Origin: a virus
Length of the DNA stretch: 64,000 bases
Direction: 5' to 3' (one strand)
Virus record (IMG/VR): IMGVR_UViG_3300035698_013326
Coordinates: 1 to 64,000 of that record
Positions within the stretch are counted from its first letter, which is position 1, and every line of letters starts with the position of its first letter. The translations under genes and the position numbers were made by a program. The notes beneath the pieces are model-generated. The model saw only the letters and a program-made list of their open reading frames with translations. It did not search any database and had not been told where the DNA came from. Shown in pieces: positions 16,562 to 25,819 of the stretch.

Positions 16562-17824
16562 ATGCCAGCTGATGTTGGATCACAAACATTAAGTTTGAAG
16601 TACGGGGCTCCTGGAAATTCGGCGGAGATAAATCGAAGATTTGTTGACGTGCGCCCAGTTGGGATTTATGAGGATGGTGTGTTGTCAGTGGTTGACAATA
16701 CTCATGCCAGTCTTTCTGCATTGGTGTGTGAGATAGCAGATGGCACACATCAGGTGCGAATTGCTACGACAGCGGCTGTCAGCATTCTAGTGGGATTGAC
16801 TACACCATACATTATCCTTCGATGGTCATATACAGGGACTACTTCTGATTATATGGAGATCCTTGCAGTGAACAGTACCAGCATTTTGGTTACAGATTTG
16901 GTTGTGGCAAAGTGTGCATTCTCTGGTGGTGGGGCGCTGAATGGTTTTGATTATGGAGATAGTGATTATCCAAGAACACATCCCAACATGCAGGACTTTG
17001 CCTTGAGGGTGGTTCCAGCGACGGGGTTGCGGATGTATGTGCAGCCGGGGTATTTCCAGGACAGTTTGCAGGCTACTCTGATTCCTTTTCAGTTGACAGA
17101 TGCATTGTCTGCGCCTGCCACGAACAGTAAGATTTTTTTGGTGTATATCGATACATCAACTGGGGTGGTGAGTGTGGATTCGTCTGGGACGGCAGCGGCG
17201 TCTCCTGTGGCTCCTGAATACAATGGGAAGCTTGTGTTGGCTGAGGTGACTCTTGCCAGCACCACTACTACAATTATAGCATCCATGATCAGAGACGTGC
17301 GTCCTCATGTGACATATGGGAAGGAATCGGTGGATGGGACATCCATCACCCATAATGCAGCTGGAGCCCTGAAGCACGTTGATCCATATTACATGTTGAC
17401 GAGAACGATTGGGCATCAGCTTGATGGAAATACAACATGGACTCCGTTGACGAATTATGGTACGGTGATTGGGTCGAATGGAATTACAGTGGCTGTGGGC
17501 GGCATCTTCACACTTCCTGCTGGAAGATTGTATGAGCTTGCTTATACTATGATGTTTCAGAGGCAGACTGGGTCTCCAGAGGTGCGGGTTAGGTATCATG
17601 TGCTTTCTGGTGATCTGAGTTGGTGGCTTGCGGATGATGAATACAATCAGTCTATAGCAAGGTGTGAGATCGAGAATGATGCGGATTCACACAATACGTT
17701 GTCATATAAGGGCATGATTCTGCCAGCTACGAATACAACATTGAGGCTTGAGGTGATTACGAAGGACGCATCTACGGCAGACGCATTCGTATGGGCATGT
17801 ACATTGGCTATGATTGGTAGATAG
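16562..17824 (+). CDS. Tail fibre-type protein, paralogue 1
   Basis: A 420-residue structural protein with a beta-rich N-terminal module (DVRPVGIYEDG, TPYIILRWSY, VVAKCAFSGG) and a separate C-terminal module after about residue 275 (TRTIGHQLDGNTTW). The N-terminal module is clearly related to the next gene, which starts its copy DVMPVGIYSGG. The pair probably attaches to the same baseplate position. Receptor binding is inferred from the neighbourhood. Confidence 0.7.
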   Translation: MPADVGSQTLSLKYGAPGNSAEINRRFVDVRPVGIYEDGVLSVVDNTHASLSALVCEIADGTHQVRIATTAAVSILVGLTTPYIILRWSYTGTTSDYMEILAVNSTSILVTDLVVAKCAFSGGGALNGFDYGDSDYPRTHPNMQDFALRVVPATGLRMYVQPGYFQDSLQATLIPFQLTDALSAPATNSKIFLVYIDTSTGVVSVDSSGTAAASPVAPEYNGKLVLAEVTLASTTTTIIASMIRDVRPHVTYGKESVDGTSITHNAAGALKHVDPYYMLTRTIGHQLDGNTTWTPLTNYGTVIGSNGITVAVGGIFTLPAGRLYELAYTMMFQRQTGSPEVRVRYHVLSGDLSWWLADDEYNQSIARCEIENDADSHNTLSYKGMILPATNTTLRLEVITKDASTADAFVWACTLAMIGR

Positions 17825-17834
17825 GAGAGAAGAA

Positions 17835-18995
17835 ATGGGATCAATAAACCATGGAACACAGACAATGACCTTCGCATATTATCTGGAGGCCACTGCTTTG
17901 AATTTTGGTAAGCGACTTTTGGATGTGATGCCAGTGGGTATCTACAGTGGTGGATATTGTACTAGAGTAACGGACAGTCAGGTGTCCTTGAGTACACTTG
18001 TGGCTGAGATCAAGGCTGCTTCAGCTCAGATCAATGTTAGGACGGCAGTGGTGGCCACATTGGATTCAACTACGCTGGATAGTGGATCTATCTCTTCTGC
18101 TACGCCGTATCTGGTGTTGCGATGGGCCTTCTCTGCTACAGTGGCGAATTATGTGGAGGTTCATGCTATTGCTTCCTTGGCTGCGAAGCTGGAGAATGAT
18201 GTGGTTATTGGGAAATGTGTGTTTTCTGGGGCCACATTAGTTAGCTTTGATTATGCGGATAGGACGTTCCCGATGATTCAGAGTAGATGTCTTCATGTGG
18301 AAGCTACGCCTGATACGGAGATGTATGTGTGGTTACGTGGTGGTGTGGTGAATATAGGGACAGCAAAGGTCGTGATTGGTGATCAGAAGGTGGGCTTGTT
18401 TGTGGCTCCGTCTTCCCCCAATTCTCGCATAGATCTGGTCTATTTAGATTCAGATGGTGGTCCACAAATTCTTCAGGGTACGGCGGCTGTTTCCCCCTCT
18501 GCTCCGGCATATGGGAATAAGTTGGTTTTGGCTGAAGTGACAGTGGTGAATGGGGACACGAATTTGACATGGGATAGGATTGTCGATGCCAGAGCATTCT
18601 TGTCATACCCGCAATCAAGTGCATCACAGATGGTAGAGTCATTTGGAACGGATGACATTTCTTACAATATAGCAGCATGGGCTACCATTCCAAATATGAC
18701 ACTGACCATCACAACTACTGGGGGTAGGCTGCATATCGTTGGAAAAGTTCCAATTACATATTCGACGGATGAGCTTTACAACAAATTTCGATTGCGCGTT
18801 GATGGTGTAGAGAAGTCTGTTGAGCGGATCGAGTGTGGTTATCATCAGTCACATGTTACATGGAATATTGATTATTATGTACAATTGAGTGCTGGAGCCC
18901 ATACTATTGATCTTCAATGGTATAGAGAGCAATTGACGTCATACCAGTATGGTTCACAATGGAAACGATATCTCCAGGTAGTGGAAGGGAATTGA
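17835..18995 (+). CDS. Tail fibre-type protein, paralogue 2
   Basis: A 386-residue protein starting at ATG 17835 behind AGGAGAGAAGAA; an upstream in-frame start at 17814 lies inside the previous gene. It shares the N-terminal half with the preceding gene (TPYLVLRWAF against TPYIILRWSY; VIGKCVFSGA against VVAKCAFSGG) but has an unrelated C-terminal part from about residue 275 (FGTDDISYNIAAW) that looks like a small jelly roll. Conserved base with swapped tip is typical of fibres adapting to receptors. Its stop overlaps the next start. Confidence 0.7.
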   Translation: MGSINHGTQTMTFAYYLEATALNFGKRLLDVMPVGIYSGGYCTRVTDSQVSLSTLVAEIKAASAQINVRTAVVATLDSTTLDSGSISSATPYLVLRWAFSATVANYVEVHAIASLAAKLENDVVIGKCVFSGATLVSFDYADRTFPMIQSRCLHVEATPDTEMYVWLRGGVVNIGTAKVVIGDQKVGLFVAPSSPNSRIDLVYLDSDGGPQILQGTAAVSPSAPAYGNKLVLAEVTVVNGDTNLTWDRIVDARAFLSYPQSSASQMVESFGTDDISYNIAAWATIPNMTLTITTTGGRLHIVGKVPITYSTDELYNKFRLRVDGVEKSVERIECGYHQSHVTWNIDYYVQLSAGAHTIDLQWYREQLTSYQYGSQWKRYLQVVEGN

Positions 18996-19738
18996 TGGGC
19001 ATTTTGATTAACACACATCGTGGGACATCTGTAAAGAAGGTGCAGTTGACTAAGAAGTTCAAGGGGAAGTTGATTACGGATGTTCTTCAGAATGGTGATT
19101 GGAGTGATGAGCGGTGTCTGATCATTGGTGGTGGTCCCAGCTTAGTGGGGTTTGATTTTAATCAGTTGGATGGTGAAAAGACGATTGGAATCAACAAGGC
19201 GTTCGTGCAGTATCATGCCACGGTGAATTATTCGATGGATCACACATTTTTTGAGATGGTGGAACTGAATAGGTCACCGAAGCAGAATCATTATGAACTG
19301 CATCAGCAGTGGTGTCAGTATGAGGGCATCAAGGTGTTTCTGAAGACCATGCATCAGCAGTACAATGAGAATGTGTACTGTGTGTCAGAGTTGGGGAAGA
19401 AGGGCATCAGTTTTGATCTGGCGCAGGGCATTTTTCAGGGGAACAATGCAGGGTGCGGTGCTATCATGTTGGCAGTGGCTTTGGGATGCAAGAGGATCGG
19501 GCTATTGGGCTACGACTTTAAGATCCAGCAGATCGGTGCTAAGATAAAGACACATTGGCATGATGGGTATGGGAAAGGGACAACCAGGAGCTTGATGAGG
19601 AATCTGGAGAGTTTTAGGACATGCATTGAGGAGATTGGTCCTGGTTTATTGGAAATGGGATTGTCAGTGTACAACTTGAATCTAGACAGTGGATTGCAGT
19701 GTTTTCCTAAGATTTCTGTAAAAGAGTTTTTTTCCTAG
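18995..19738 (+). CDS. Rossmann-type sugar-pathway protein (DUF115-like), copy 1
   Basis: A 247-residue protein with a nucleotide-binding start, CLIIGGGPSLVGFDF, then IGINKAF, a middle HTFFEMV, and a conserved GNNAGCGAIMLAVALGCKRIGLLGYDF near residues 150-176 (partial: GCKRIGLLGYDF). This layout is seen in proteins encoded with glycosyltransferases in bacterial and phage surface-sugar clusters. ATG 18995 overlaps the fibre stop. A homologue follows directly. Exact reaction unknown. Confidence 0.6.
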   Translation: MGILINTHRGTSVKKVQLTKKFKGKLITDVLQNGDWSDERCLIIGGGPSLVGFDFNQLDGEKTIGINKAFVQYHATVNYSMDHTFFEMVELNRSPKQNHYELHQQWCQYEGIKVFLKTMHQQYNENVYCVSELGKKGISFDLAQGIFQGNNAGCGAIMLAVALGCKRIGLLGYDFKIQQIGAKIKTHWHDGYGKGTTRSLMRNLESFRTCIEEIGPGLLEMGLSVYNLNLDSGLQCFPKISVKEFFS

Positions 19739-19801
19739 GTCAAATGTTGTATAGTGATAGTGAAGGAGTTATTGCTGGAATTCAATGGGTTGGAGTGCTT
19801 T

Positions 19802-20479
19802 ATGAGTGACATCTCTAGATCGTGTTACATCGTGGGTAGTGGGCCTTCTATGTGTGGGTTTGATTATGAGGCACTGCGCTCATGTGATACAATCACAATC
19901 AATCAATCTTTGTTTGTGGTTCCTAATCCGACATACTTTGTCACAAAGGATTATACGTGGGTAAATAAGGCTCAGAAGGTTCAGAATAAGCCCCTTTCCC
20001 ATATGGATGTGTGGGGAGCTGTGGACTCTTACTTCATTGTAGGAATGAGAGAGCCACGAATGGTGAGAGTTGGCAGAGATTGTATAGATACAAAGTTTGA
20101 TTTGCGATATAATTTGTCTGCATTTAAGAACGTCATCTATACAAGTTCAGAGGGTGGAATTGGGATGAGCTTTGATGATTTTCGTAATGGGGGCGATTCT
20201 GGATATGCGGCGTTGCAGTTGGCAGTGATTTTGGGATACTCTCGAATCTTTCTGTTGGGGATAGACATGTTTGTGGCTGGAGATAGGACACATTGTCACA
20301 GGGATTATGGTAATAGATCTCCTATTGCATACATGAATAAGTTGACCAGTTTTTATAAAAAGTGGGTGAAGGCATTGGGGGTGATTCATGAGACTGTGAA
20401 TTGTCAGGTAGTGTCGTGCTCTCCTATTAGTCGATTGAATTCAATTATACCCTATCAGCGAATTGAGGATGTCTTATGA
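19802..20479 (+). CDS. Rossmann-type sugar-pathway protein (DUF115-like), copy 2
   Basis: A 225-residue paralogue of the preceding gene: CYIVGSGPSMCGFDY, TITINQS, then GGDSGYAALQLAVILG and FLLGIDMF. The start at ATG 19802 places the Rossmann glycine loop at the same distance from the N-terminus as in copy 1; a GTG at 19754 would add 16 residues without a counterpart. The ribosome binding site is weak. Its stop overlaps the next start (ATGA). Not recognised beyond the fold. Confidence 0.6.
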   Translation: MSDISRSCYIVGSGPSMCGFDYEALRSCDTITINQSLFVVPNPTYFVTKDYTWVNKAQKVQNKPLSHMDVWGAVDSYFIVGMREPRMVRVGRDCIDTKFDLRYNLSAFKNVIYTSSEGGIGMSFDDFRNGGDSGYAALQLAVILGYSRIFLLGIDMFVAGDRTHCHRDYGNRSPIAYMNKLTSFYKKWVKALGVIHETVNCQVVSCSPISRLNSIIPYQRIEDVL

Positions 20480-21135
20480 ATAAGATGACGATAATAATTG
20501 CCACTAGAAATAGGTGGGATAAGCTTTGTGGTGTTCTGGATTCCATTGATATGGATGTGAACGTTGTGGTGATGTGTGATGGGGATCAGGATACGTATGA
20601 TAGGTTGGATGGTATTGATGTGGAGAGGCGATTGTCTCATGAGCATATTGGGTCTGTTGCATGTCGAAATTTGATACTGAGGCAGCATGAGATGGATGGT
20701 TGTCTTTATGCTACAGATGATATTGAGTTTTATCCTGGCGCATTGCGGCGTGTTTTTGATTTGTTTAATGTGACATTTGAATCAGATGATGGTGTGGTGG
20801 GCTTGGTGCAGGATCAATCTCACCATTCTACTGGTGTTGCATTGGTTGGGGGCGCGTTTTTGGGTAGGTATCCGGATCGACAGTTGTTTTATCCTGGGTA
20901 TTTTCACTTTGCTGCACAGGAGATTTTGCGGTATTGTAAGTTTTTGGAGGAGATGACTGATGAGACGTATTTTGTGAAAGACACTGCCATTTCGCTTTCA
21001 CATAAGCATCCATCCATATATAGGAAATTCCTTGATCAGACACATGTGGATGCTCGTGAGCATAAGAGTAGAGATATGAAACTGATGAATTTTCGTGCGT
21101 TTCACAGAAAGGTATGGCCAATAGATGCGGATTAA
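20476..21135 (+). CDS. GT-A family glycosyltransferase-like protein
   Basis: A 219-residue protein with a GT2-type N-terminus (MTIIIATRNRWDKLCGVLDSI, quoted here as IIIATRNRWDKL), a CDGDQD strand end near residue 35, and YATDDIEFYPGAL near 78-90 in place of the usual DxD metal site. This suggests sugar transfer from a nucleotide sugar. It sits in a run of overlapping sugar genes behind the fibres. Shorter than most GT2 enzymes, so activity is not certain. Confidence 0.75.
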   Translation: MNKMTIIIATRNRWDKLCGVLDSIDMDVNVVVMCDGDQDTYDRLDGIDVERRLSHEHIGSVACRNLILRQHEMDGCLYATDDIEFYPGALRRVFDLFNVTFESDDGVVGLVQDQSHHSTGVALVGGAFLGRYPDRQLFYPGYFHFAAQEILRYCKFLEEMTDETYFVKDTAISLSHKHPSIYRKFLDQTHVDAREHKSRDMKLMNFRAFHRKVWPIDAD

Positions 21136-21937
21136 TCAGATTTGGACGGCGACGTCATTGAGACATTTTGATTGGAGAATGAAGAAGAAGTATGGATTGG
21201 TTCAGTATAATACTGACACAGATCCTGCCATTTTCTATGGGTTGTTTTCTTCGACGATTCCAGTTCTTCAGGCACATAAGTCAAGTGTGGTTATTATTTG
21301 GGCTGGAACAGATGCTCAGATGTTGAGGGGTTGGAGATTACATGGGAAGCCTTTTGCAAAGTGTCAGCAGGTGGATCGTATTTTGCAGCGCTCTAATGTT
21401 TATCACATATGCAGGTCGAGACAGTTAGCGAAGGATTTAGATCTGTGTGGTTTGCCATATCGCTTTGAGCGTGTTAGTCCTGTATTGGTGGGTCAGTTTG
21501 AGGTGGGGCCTCTGGGTCCATGTGTTTACAGTTATGGCAGTGACAGGTGTCGTGAGAAGTATGGTGGTCACATTGTGGATGAACTGAAAGTTCGGTTTCC
21601 AAATGTGAAATTTTTATCATATGATCCAGTAAATATTGTGGTTCCGTATGACTGCATTGCAAATGTGTACTCTAGGTGTTTCTTGAATTTGAGGCTAACG
21701 AAGCATGATGGGTTCCCCAACTCTGTTCTGGAGATGGGATTGATGGGTCGTCCGTCTGTGTTTAATGGGGACATTCCTGGGGCTATCCCGTGGCGTTCGA
21801 CGGAAGATGTGGCGTCAGCTATTGATGCACATGTGTCAAATGTGGGATGCTGTGGGGATACTCAACTATCTGATAGTATTCGGAATGAGTTGAGTATTTC
21901 AGATGATTGGTTGGATACCGATATGTATGGGGGTTGA
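21125..21937 (+). CDS. GT-B family glycosyltransferase-like protein
   Basis: A 270-residue protein with a GT-B like C-terminal part: HDGFPNSVLEMGLMGRPSVFNG near residues 195-216, the acidic-rich donor-binding motif typical of GT4 enzymes (Glu at the E position). The N-terminal half is short for GT-B and may accept a different acceptor. It overlaps the GT-A gene by 11 bases. Substrate not predictable. Confidence 0.72.
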   Translation: MRINQIWTATSLRHFDWRMKKKYGLVQYNTDTDPAIFYGLFSSTIPVLQAHKSSVVIIWAGTDAQMLRGWRLHGKPFAKCQQVDRILQRSNVYHICRSRQLAKDLDLCGLPYRFERVSPVLVGQFEVGPLGPCVYSYGSDRCREKYGGHIVDELKVRFPNVKFLSYDPVNIVVPYDCIANVYSRCFLNLRLTKHDGFPNSVLEMGLMGRPSVFNGDIPGAIPWRSTEDVASAIDAHVSNVGCCGDTQLSDSIRNELSISDDWLDTDMYGG

Positions 21938-22524
21938 TGATGACATTTTTGTATGGCGCAGAATTTCACTCTAAGCGGCATAAGCATAGGGACTGGCAGA
22001 TTGGTGTGGGAAGGGCATTGTGTGAGCTGTTCCACATCACAAGTGTTGTTGATTTCGGGTGTGCTATTGGGTCATTTTTGGAGGGGTTTCAACAAGTTGG
22101 GGCCATGGTGCATGGTTATGAGTTGGGATTTGAGTACTCTTCAGAGCATACACCAGAAACAGTGTTGCCATTTATTGAATTTGGAGATGTGACAAAGCCA
22201 ATAAATGCGCCTGTTTCTGATTGTAGCTGGTCTATTGAAGTAGCAGAGCACATTCCTGAGGAGGGTTCGGATCTATACGTGGAGAACCTGTGTCGTGCAT
22301 CTATTCGGCTGGTGGTGGTGAGTGCTGCTCCTCCTGGGCAGGGTGGTGTTGGGCATATCAATTGTCAGCCTAGGGGGTTTTGGTTGGATAAGTTCAAATC
22401 ACATGGGTTTGTCTTTGATGAAGAAAAGACAAAGAGTGGATGTGAGTGTGTTTCGAATGTAAAAGGCTGTGCTAAATGGGTGCAGCAGAATCTGATGGTG
22501 CTGTCCTATGAAGCTGTACATTGA
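21937..22524 (+). CDS. Class I SAM-dependent methyltransferase
   Basis: A 195-residue protein with motif I VVDFGCAIGSFLEGF near residues 37-51, a following acidic region, and CSWSIEVAEHIPEE near 98-111 which matches the methyltransferase core of the Methyltransf_11/23 type. It probably methylates a sugar or small molecule made by its neighbours. The start at ATG 21937 overlaps the previous stop. ATG 21940 is also possible. Confidence 0.8.
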   Translation: MMTFLYGAEFHSKRHKHRDWQIGVGRALCELFHITSVVDFGCAIGSFLEGFQQVGAMVHGYELGFEYSSEHTPETVLPFIEFGDVTKPINAPVSDCSWSIEVAEHIPEEGSDLYVENLCRASIRLVVVSAAPPGQGGVGHINCQPRGFWLDKFKSHGFVFDEEKTKSGCECVSNVKGCAKWVQQNLMVLSYEAVH

Positions 22525-23446
22525 TCGTTATGATGAAACCACGTCGAGGTTGGATGGTAAGACGTTGTTTTGTAATCGTTTGGGCACATCCTTAAAGGAG
22601 GGTGGGCTGTTTGTTACTGGCGATCCTAATGAACAAGTGGACATTTCTTTGAATGTGGTGTGTGTTAAGCATCAAAAATCTGATACACGAATTCTGAGAT
22701 TGAATGGTGTTTGTTTTGATTTGGATAGGAACTACAAGGCTAAGAATGGGAAGCTGATTGCTGCACTGCGGAAAGCGGATGGAGTAGTGTATCAGTCTCA
22801 GTTTTCACGTCAAATGTGTGATAGATTTTTGGGAACATTTGATGGTCCAAGTCGTGTGATTTTGAATGGGACTAGGTGCAGTAGTGAGAGATGTCAAGCA
22901 CCAAACAAGTATAGCTTTTTGACGTTTGCGCGTTGGCGTGTGTTTAAGAGATTGCATGATACAATTGAATCATTTTTGTTGTCGGACATAGATGATAGTA
23001 AATTGTATGTGGTTGGGGATGTGTCAGAGTCTGGTGTGGATCTACAGCAGTACAAGACAAATCCAAAGGTTGAGTTTTTGGGGCAGGTGGGACAAGGTAC
23101 TCTATCGCATATTTTGTCGTTTGTTGTGGGGAGTATTCATTTGTCGTGGTTTGATTCTTGTCCTAATAGTGTGGTGGAGGCAGTGGCAGCTGGGGTTCCT
23201 GTGGTGTGTGGGAATGTTGGTGGCACAAAGGAGATTGTGGGGCCTTCTGGGGGGTTTGTGTGTGAGATAGATGATGTGTATGATTTTGAGCCCGTTCGGG
23301 TATATGATCCTCCTCCAATTGATCGACGTGTTGTGGCTGACGCCATTCGAAAGTGTGCAATGGGTTGTTTAGTGACGAATGACCATGTGAGTATTGATAA
23401 TGTGGCAAGTCAATACCGGGAATTTATGCTTGAGGTGTGGAAATGA
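22508..23446 (+). CDS. GT4-type glycosyltransferase (GT-B)
   Basis: A 312-residue glycosyltransferase with a C-terminal donor-binding domain: VEFLGQVGQGTL, then SWFDSCPNSVVEAVAAGVPV with the E-x7-E type signature and the following GGTKEIV near residues 235-243. N-terminal half provides the acceptor domain (GVVYQSQFSR). It overlaps the methyltransferase by 17 bases. Retaining GT4 mechanism is known for the family. Confidence 0.85.
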   Translation: MKLYIDRYDETTSRLDGKTLFCNRLGTSLKEGGLFVTGDPNEQVDISLNVVCVKHQKSDTRILRLNGVCFDLDRNYKAKNGKLIAALRKADGVVYQSQFSRQMCDRFLGTFDGPSRVILNGTRCSSERCQAPNKYSFLTFARWRVFKRLHDTIESFLLSDIDDSKLYVVGDVSESGVDLQQYKTNPKVEFLGQVGQGTLSHILSFVVGSIHLSWFDSCPNSVVEAVAAGVPVVCGNVGGTKEIVGPSGGFVCEIDDVYDFEPVRVYDPPPIDRRVVADAIRKCAMGCLVTNDHVSIDNVASQYREFMLEVWK

Positions 23447-24213
23447 GTGAGCCCCGCGTTTCAGTTGTGTCTACATTGTACAATTATCGTCACTATGTGA
23501 AAGATATGATTGTGTCTGTGCAGTCACAGGATTTTCAGGATTGGGAGTTGGTGATTGTGGATGATGGGTCTACAGATTCTCCTTATGATGTAATTTGTCC
23601 ATATGTGAAATCGGATAGTCGAATTCGATATGTGCCATTAGGGGAAAACCAAGGATATAGTACCGCAAAGAATGAGGGCATCATTCAGGCTAAGGGTGAA
23701 TATCTGGTGATGTTGGATGCAGATGATATGTTAGTTCCTGGATCAATCCGTGTACGATATGATGCATTGGAATCTGATCCTGATTCTTGGTGGTGTCATG
23801 GTAATGCGAAGGTGTTGCGGGCTGGTAAGAAGAGGGATGATTCATTTACAACTAGAGCGAAGAGACGTGCGCAATTCATTTCAGAGGGGAAGGATCTGAC
23901 TAAGTGGTATGATTCTGGGTTGATTCATGCTCAGTCTGTTATGTTGAGGCGGGATATACATAAGAAGGTTGGTCTGTATGATGAGCACTTGCCATTTTCA
24001 TCAGATACAGAAATGTGGAAAAGAATAATCGGTTTGGGTCTCATGCCCATTCATGTCAACAGTTGGGTGTGTTTGTATCGAGTTCATAATGCTCAAATGC
24101 ACAAGTCTGAGACGAAGAAACGTTTGATTAAGAAGTACAGAGCATATCGACGTGTGGCCACAGCTAGGCGCATTAAAGAAGGCATTAACTTGAATAATAC
24201 GAGGTTGCTATGA
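23443..24213 (+). CDS. GT2 family glycosyltransferase
   Basis: A 256-residue GT-A glycosyltransferase with all family marks: VSVVSTLYNYRHYV at the N-terminus, LVIVDDGSTDS near residues 37-47, AKNEGIIQAKGEYLVMLDADD near 72-92 (partial: LVMLDADD, the DxD metal site), and ETKKRLIKKYR near the C-terminus. Start ATG 23443 overlaps the previous stop (ATGA). It transfers a sugar from a nucleotide sugar; the acceptor may be a fibre glycan or host glycan. Confidence 0.92.
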   Translation: MSEPRVSVVSTLYNYRHYVKDMIVSVQSQDFQDWELVIVDDGSTDSPYDVICPYVKSDSRIRYVPLGENQGYSTAKNEGIIQAKGEYLVMLDADDMLVPGSIRVRYDALESDPDSWWCHGNAKVLRAGKKRDDSFTTRAKRRAQFISEGKDLTKWYDSGLIHAQSVMLRRDIHKKVGLYDEHLPFSSDTEMWKRIIGLGLMPIHVNSWVCLYRVHNAQMHKSETKKRLIKKYRAYRRVATARRIKEGINLNNTRLL

Positions 24214-24821
24214 TAATTGATGAAATGAAAGATGCTCAATTTGGATTCAAGCTTGGGTTTAGTAGGCACTATTTTTTACTGTATTCTGTCGTGTTGGGTT
24301 TGGAGGCCTCTCAGGTATTTGAATTTGGTATTGGCATGTCTACACGTGTTCTATTGGATGCTCTGAGATATACGGGTGGTAATTTGGTGTCCTGCGCAAA
24401 TATGAATCCTTTGGTTGCTAGAATGACTGAAGATGATGTGCGTGCTGATCATTGGACATTTTTATATGGAAAGTCACAAGATGTATTATCGAATGATGTG
24501 TTAGACAAGGCGGGCATGGATGCATTAGATTTGGTTCTGCATGATGGGTCACATACTCCAAATGTGGTTCGATCAGATTTGAAGTTGATTGTGCCGAGAA
24601 TGAAAAAGAATGGGATAATTTTGGTACATGATACTGAGCACAAATATACTGGCTTATTGAACAGTGTTCATTTGGCATTGAAGGACATAGGTGTGAAATG
24701 TCAATGCATGACACTACCATATGGTTGTGGCCTTACTATTGTTCGAATTGTTGGGGATCAGGGAAATGGGAAGGTGAAGTTGACATGGGAAAAACAGAAA
24801 AAGCAAAAACAAGTGAACTAA
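24210..24821 (+). CDS. Class I methyltransferase-like protein of the sugar cluster
   Basis: A 203-residue protein with VFEFGIGMSTRVLLDAL near residues 37-53 as SAM-binding loop, LDLVLHDGSHTPNVV near 106-120 and GIILVHDTEH near 135-144. This is the Methyltransf_24 type layout, often found with sugar O-methyltransferases. Overlaps the GT2 stop (ATGA). C-terminus is Lys-rich and overlaps the FkbM-type gene by 37 bases. Confidence 0.75.
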   Translation: MIIDEMKDAQFGFKLGFSRHYFLLYSVVLGLEASQVFEFGIGMSTRVLLDALRYTGGNLVSCANMNPLVARMTEDDVRADHWTFLYGKSQDVLSNDVLDKAGMDALDLVLHDGSHTPNVVRSDLKLIVPRMKKNGIILVHDTEHKYTGLLNSVHLALKDIGVKCQCMTLPYGCGLTIVRIVGDQGNGKVKLTWEKQKKQKQVN

Positions 24822-25504
24822 GGCACGCACTGAATCACTATATTGGAATATTGGTTGGTTTGTTGATGTCTAATATTCCACATGAGAATTTATGCATGAT
24901 TGATATTGGTGCTTTTGATGGAAGGGAAACAAGTCAATTTATTGATTTGCATCCGGGAAGTACAGCTCATGCTATTGAGCCGTGTCCAGTCAATGCAGAT
25001 TACATACGACAGAAGAATACAGATGGAGTGCAGGTTCATGAGATGGCCATTGCAGGAAAAAATGGAGAGGTCTGTTTGTATGTGGGTCAGATTAAGAAAT
25101 ATGGGGAGTTGGGTTTGTCTTCTCAAAGCAACAGTTTGTGTAAGGGACTTGGTGGTATGATAAATAATCATACAGTGCCTGCATTGACGTTGGATTGTTT
25201 TTGTGATGTGAACAACATAGAGAGAATTGATTTGCTTGATATCAATTGTGAGGGATCGGAGTTTTATATTCTTGGTGGTGAACAACCGGTACATGCTTTG
25301 GATAGGGTGAATGTGATTGATTTATCCTTGCATGGAAAGTACAAGCAATTCCTTACTTCAAAGATGACTAGAAGGAAATTGGATATCAATCGCAAATTGA
25401 AAAGTCGTGGCTTTAAGTTGATGTATGGGCATGATTTACTCAATATGAAGAAAATTCCAACGGGTCACATGCAGCAAATTTGGGCTAGGAGTAGGATGTT
25501 GTGA
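24785..25504 (+). CDS. FkbM-type methyltransferase
   Basis: A 239-residue protein with MIDIGAFDGRETSQF near residues 38-52, AIEPCPVNADYI near 63-74 and LLDINCEGSEFYILGG near 145-160, the three motifs of FkbM methyltransferases, which methylate sugar hydroxyls. The start at ATG 24785 lies inside the previous gene; a start at 24698 in the same frame adds an unlikely leader. It closes the overlapping sugar-gene run. Confidence 0.88.
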   Translation: MGKTEKAKTSELRHALNHYIGILVGLLMSNIPHENLCMIDIGAFDGRETSQFIDLHPGSTAHAIEPCPVNADYIRQKNTDGVQVHEMAIAGKNGEVCLYVGQIKKYGELGLSSQSNSLCKGLGGMINNHTVPALTLDCFCDVNNIERIDLLDINCEGSEFYILGGEQPVHALDRVNVIDLSLHGKYKQFLTSKMTRRKLDINRKLKSRGFKLMYGHDLLNMKKIPTGHMQQIWARSRML

Positions 25505-25517
25505 CATGGAGGAGTAG

Positions 25518-25817
25518 ATGGATAATTTGATAGACATCTCTACAGATGCAAAGGGAAAGAGTGTTTGTGGCAAGCTTACCATTTGTGAGGCCCATAGGCA
25601 GTTGTATGATCTAATAGAGATTGAGGTGGATGATTCGTGTGAGCAAAAGGATAGGATGCTTTTGTTAGTCAACAAGGCTTTCAATATGGGCATAGCACTG
25701 GTGGGGAAATTGGCGGATCGAAAGATCGAACTACTGGGGTGGGAGAAACATGAGGATGTAGAGGAGATTAAGCGCTTAAGAGATCTTCGGATCACTCTAC
25801 AAAAAAGGAAGGAGTGA
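25518..25817 (+). CDS. Hypothetical helical protein
   Basis: A 99-residue protein with a strong ribosome binding site (GGAGGAG) before ATG 25518. It looks mainly helical, with a C-terminal EEIKRLRDLRITLQKRKE that could be a coiled coil. It is followed by a small Cys protein. Not recognised; it may be a subunit or regulator for the sugar cluster. Confidence 0.7.
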   Translation: MDNLIDISTDAKGKSVCGKLTICEAHRQLYDLIEIEVDDSCEQKDRMLLLVNKAFNMGIALVGKLADRKIELLGWEKHEDVEEIKRLRDLRITLQKRKE

Positions 25818-25819
25818 TA

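Noticed and set aside
19728-19755. Promoter with TATAGT between the two DUF115-like genes
   Set aside because: Flanking sequence resembles the promoter family, but the -35 region is only a T-run and the gene start is 47 bases away without a clear transcript need.
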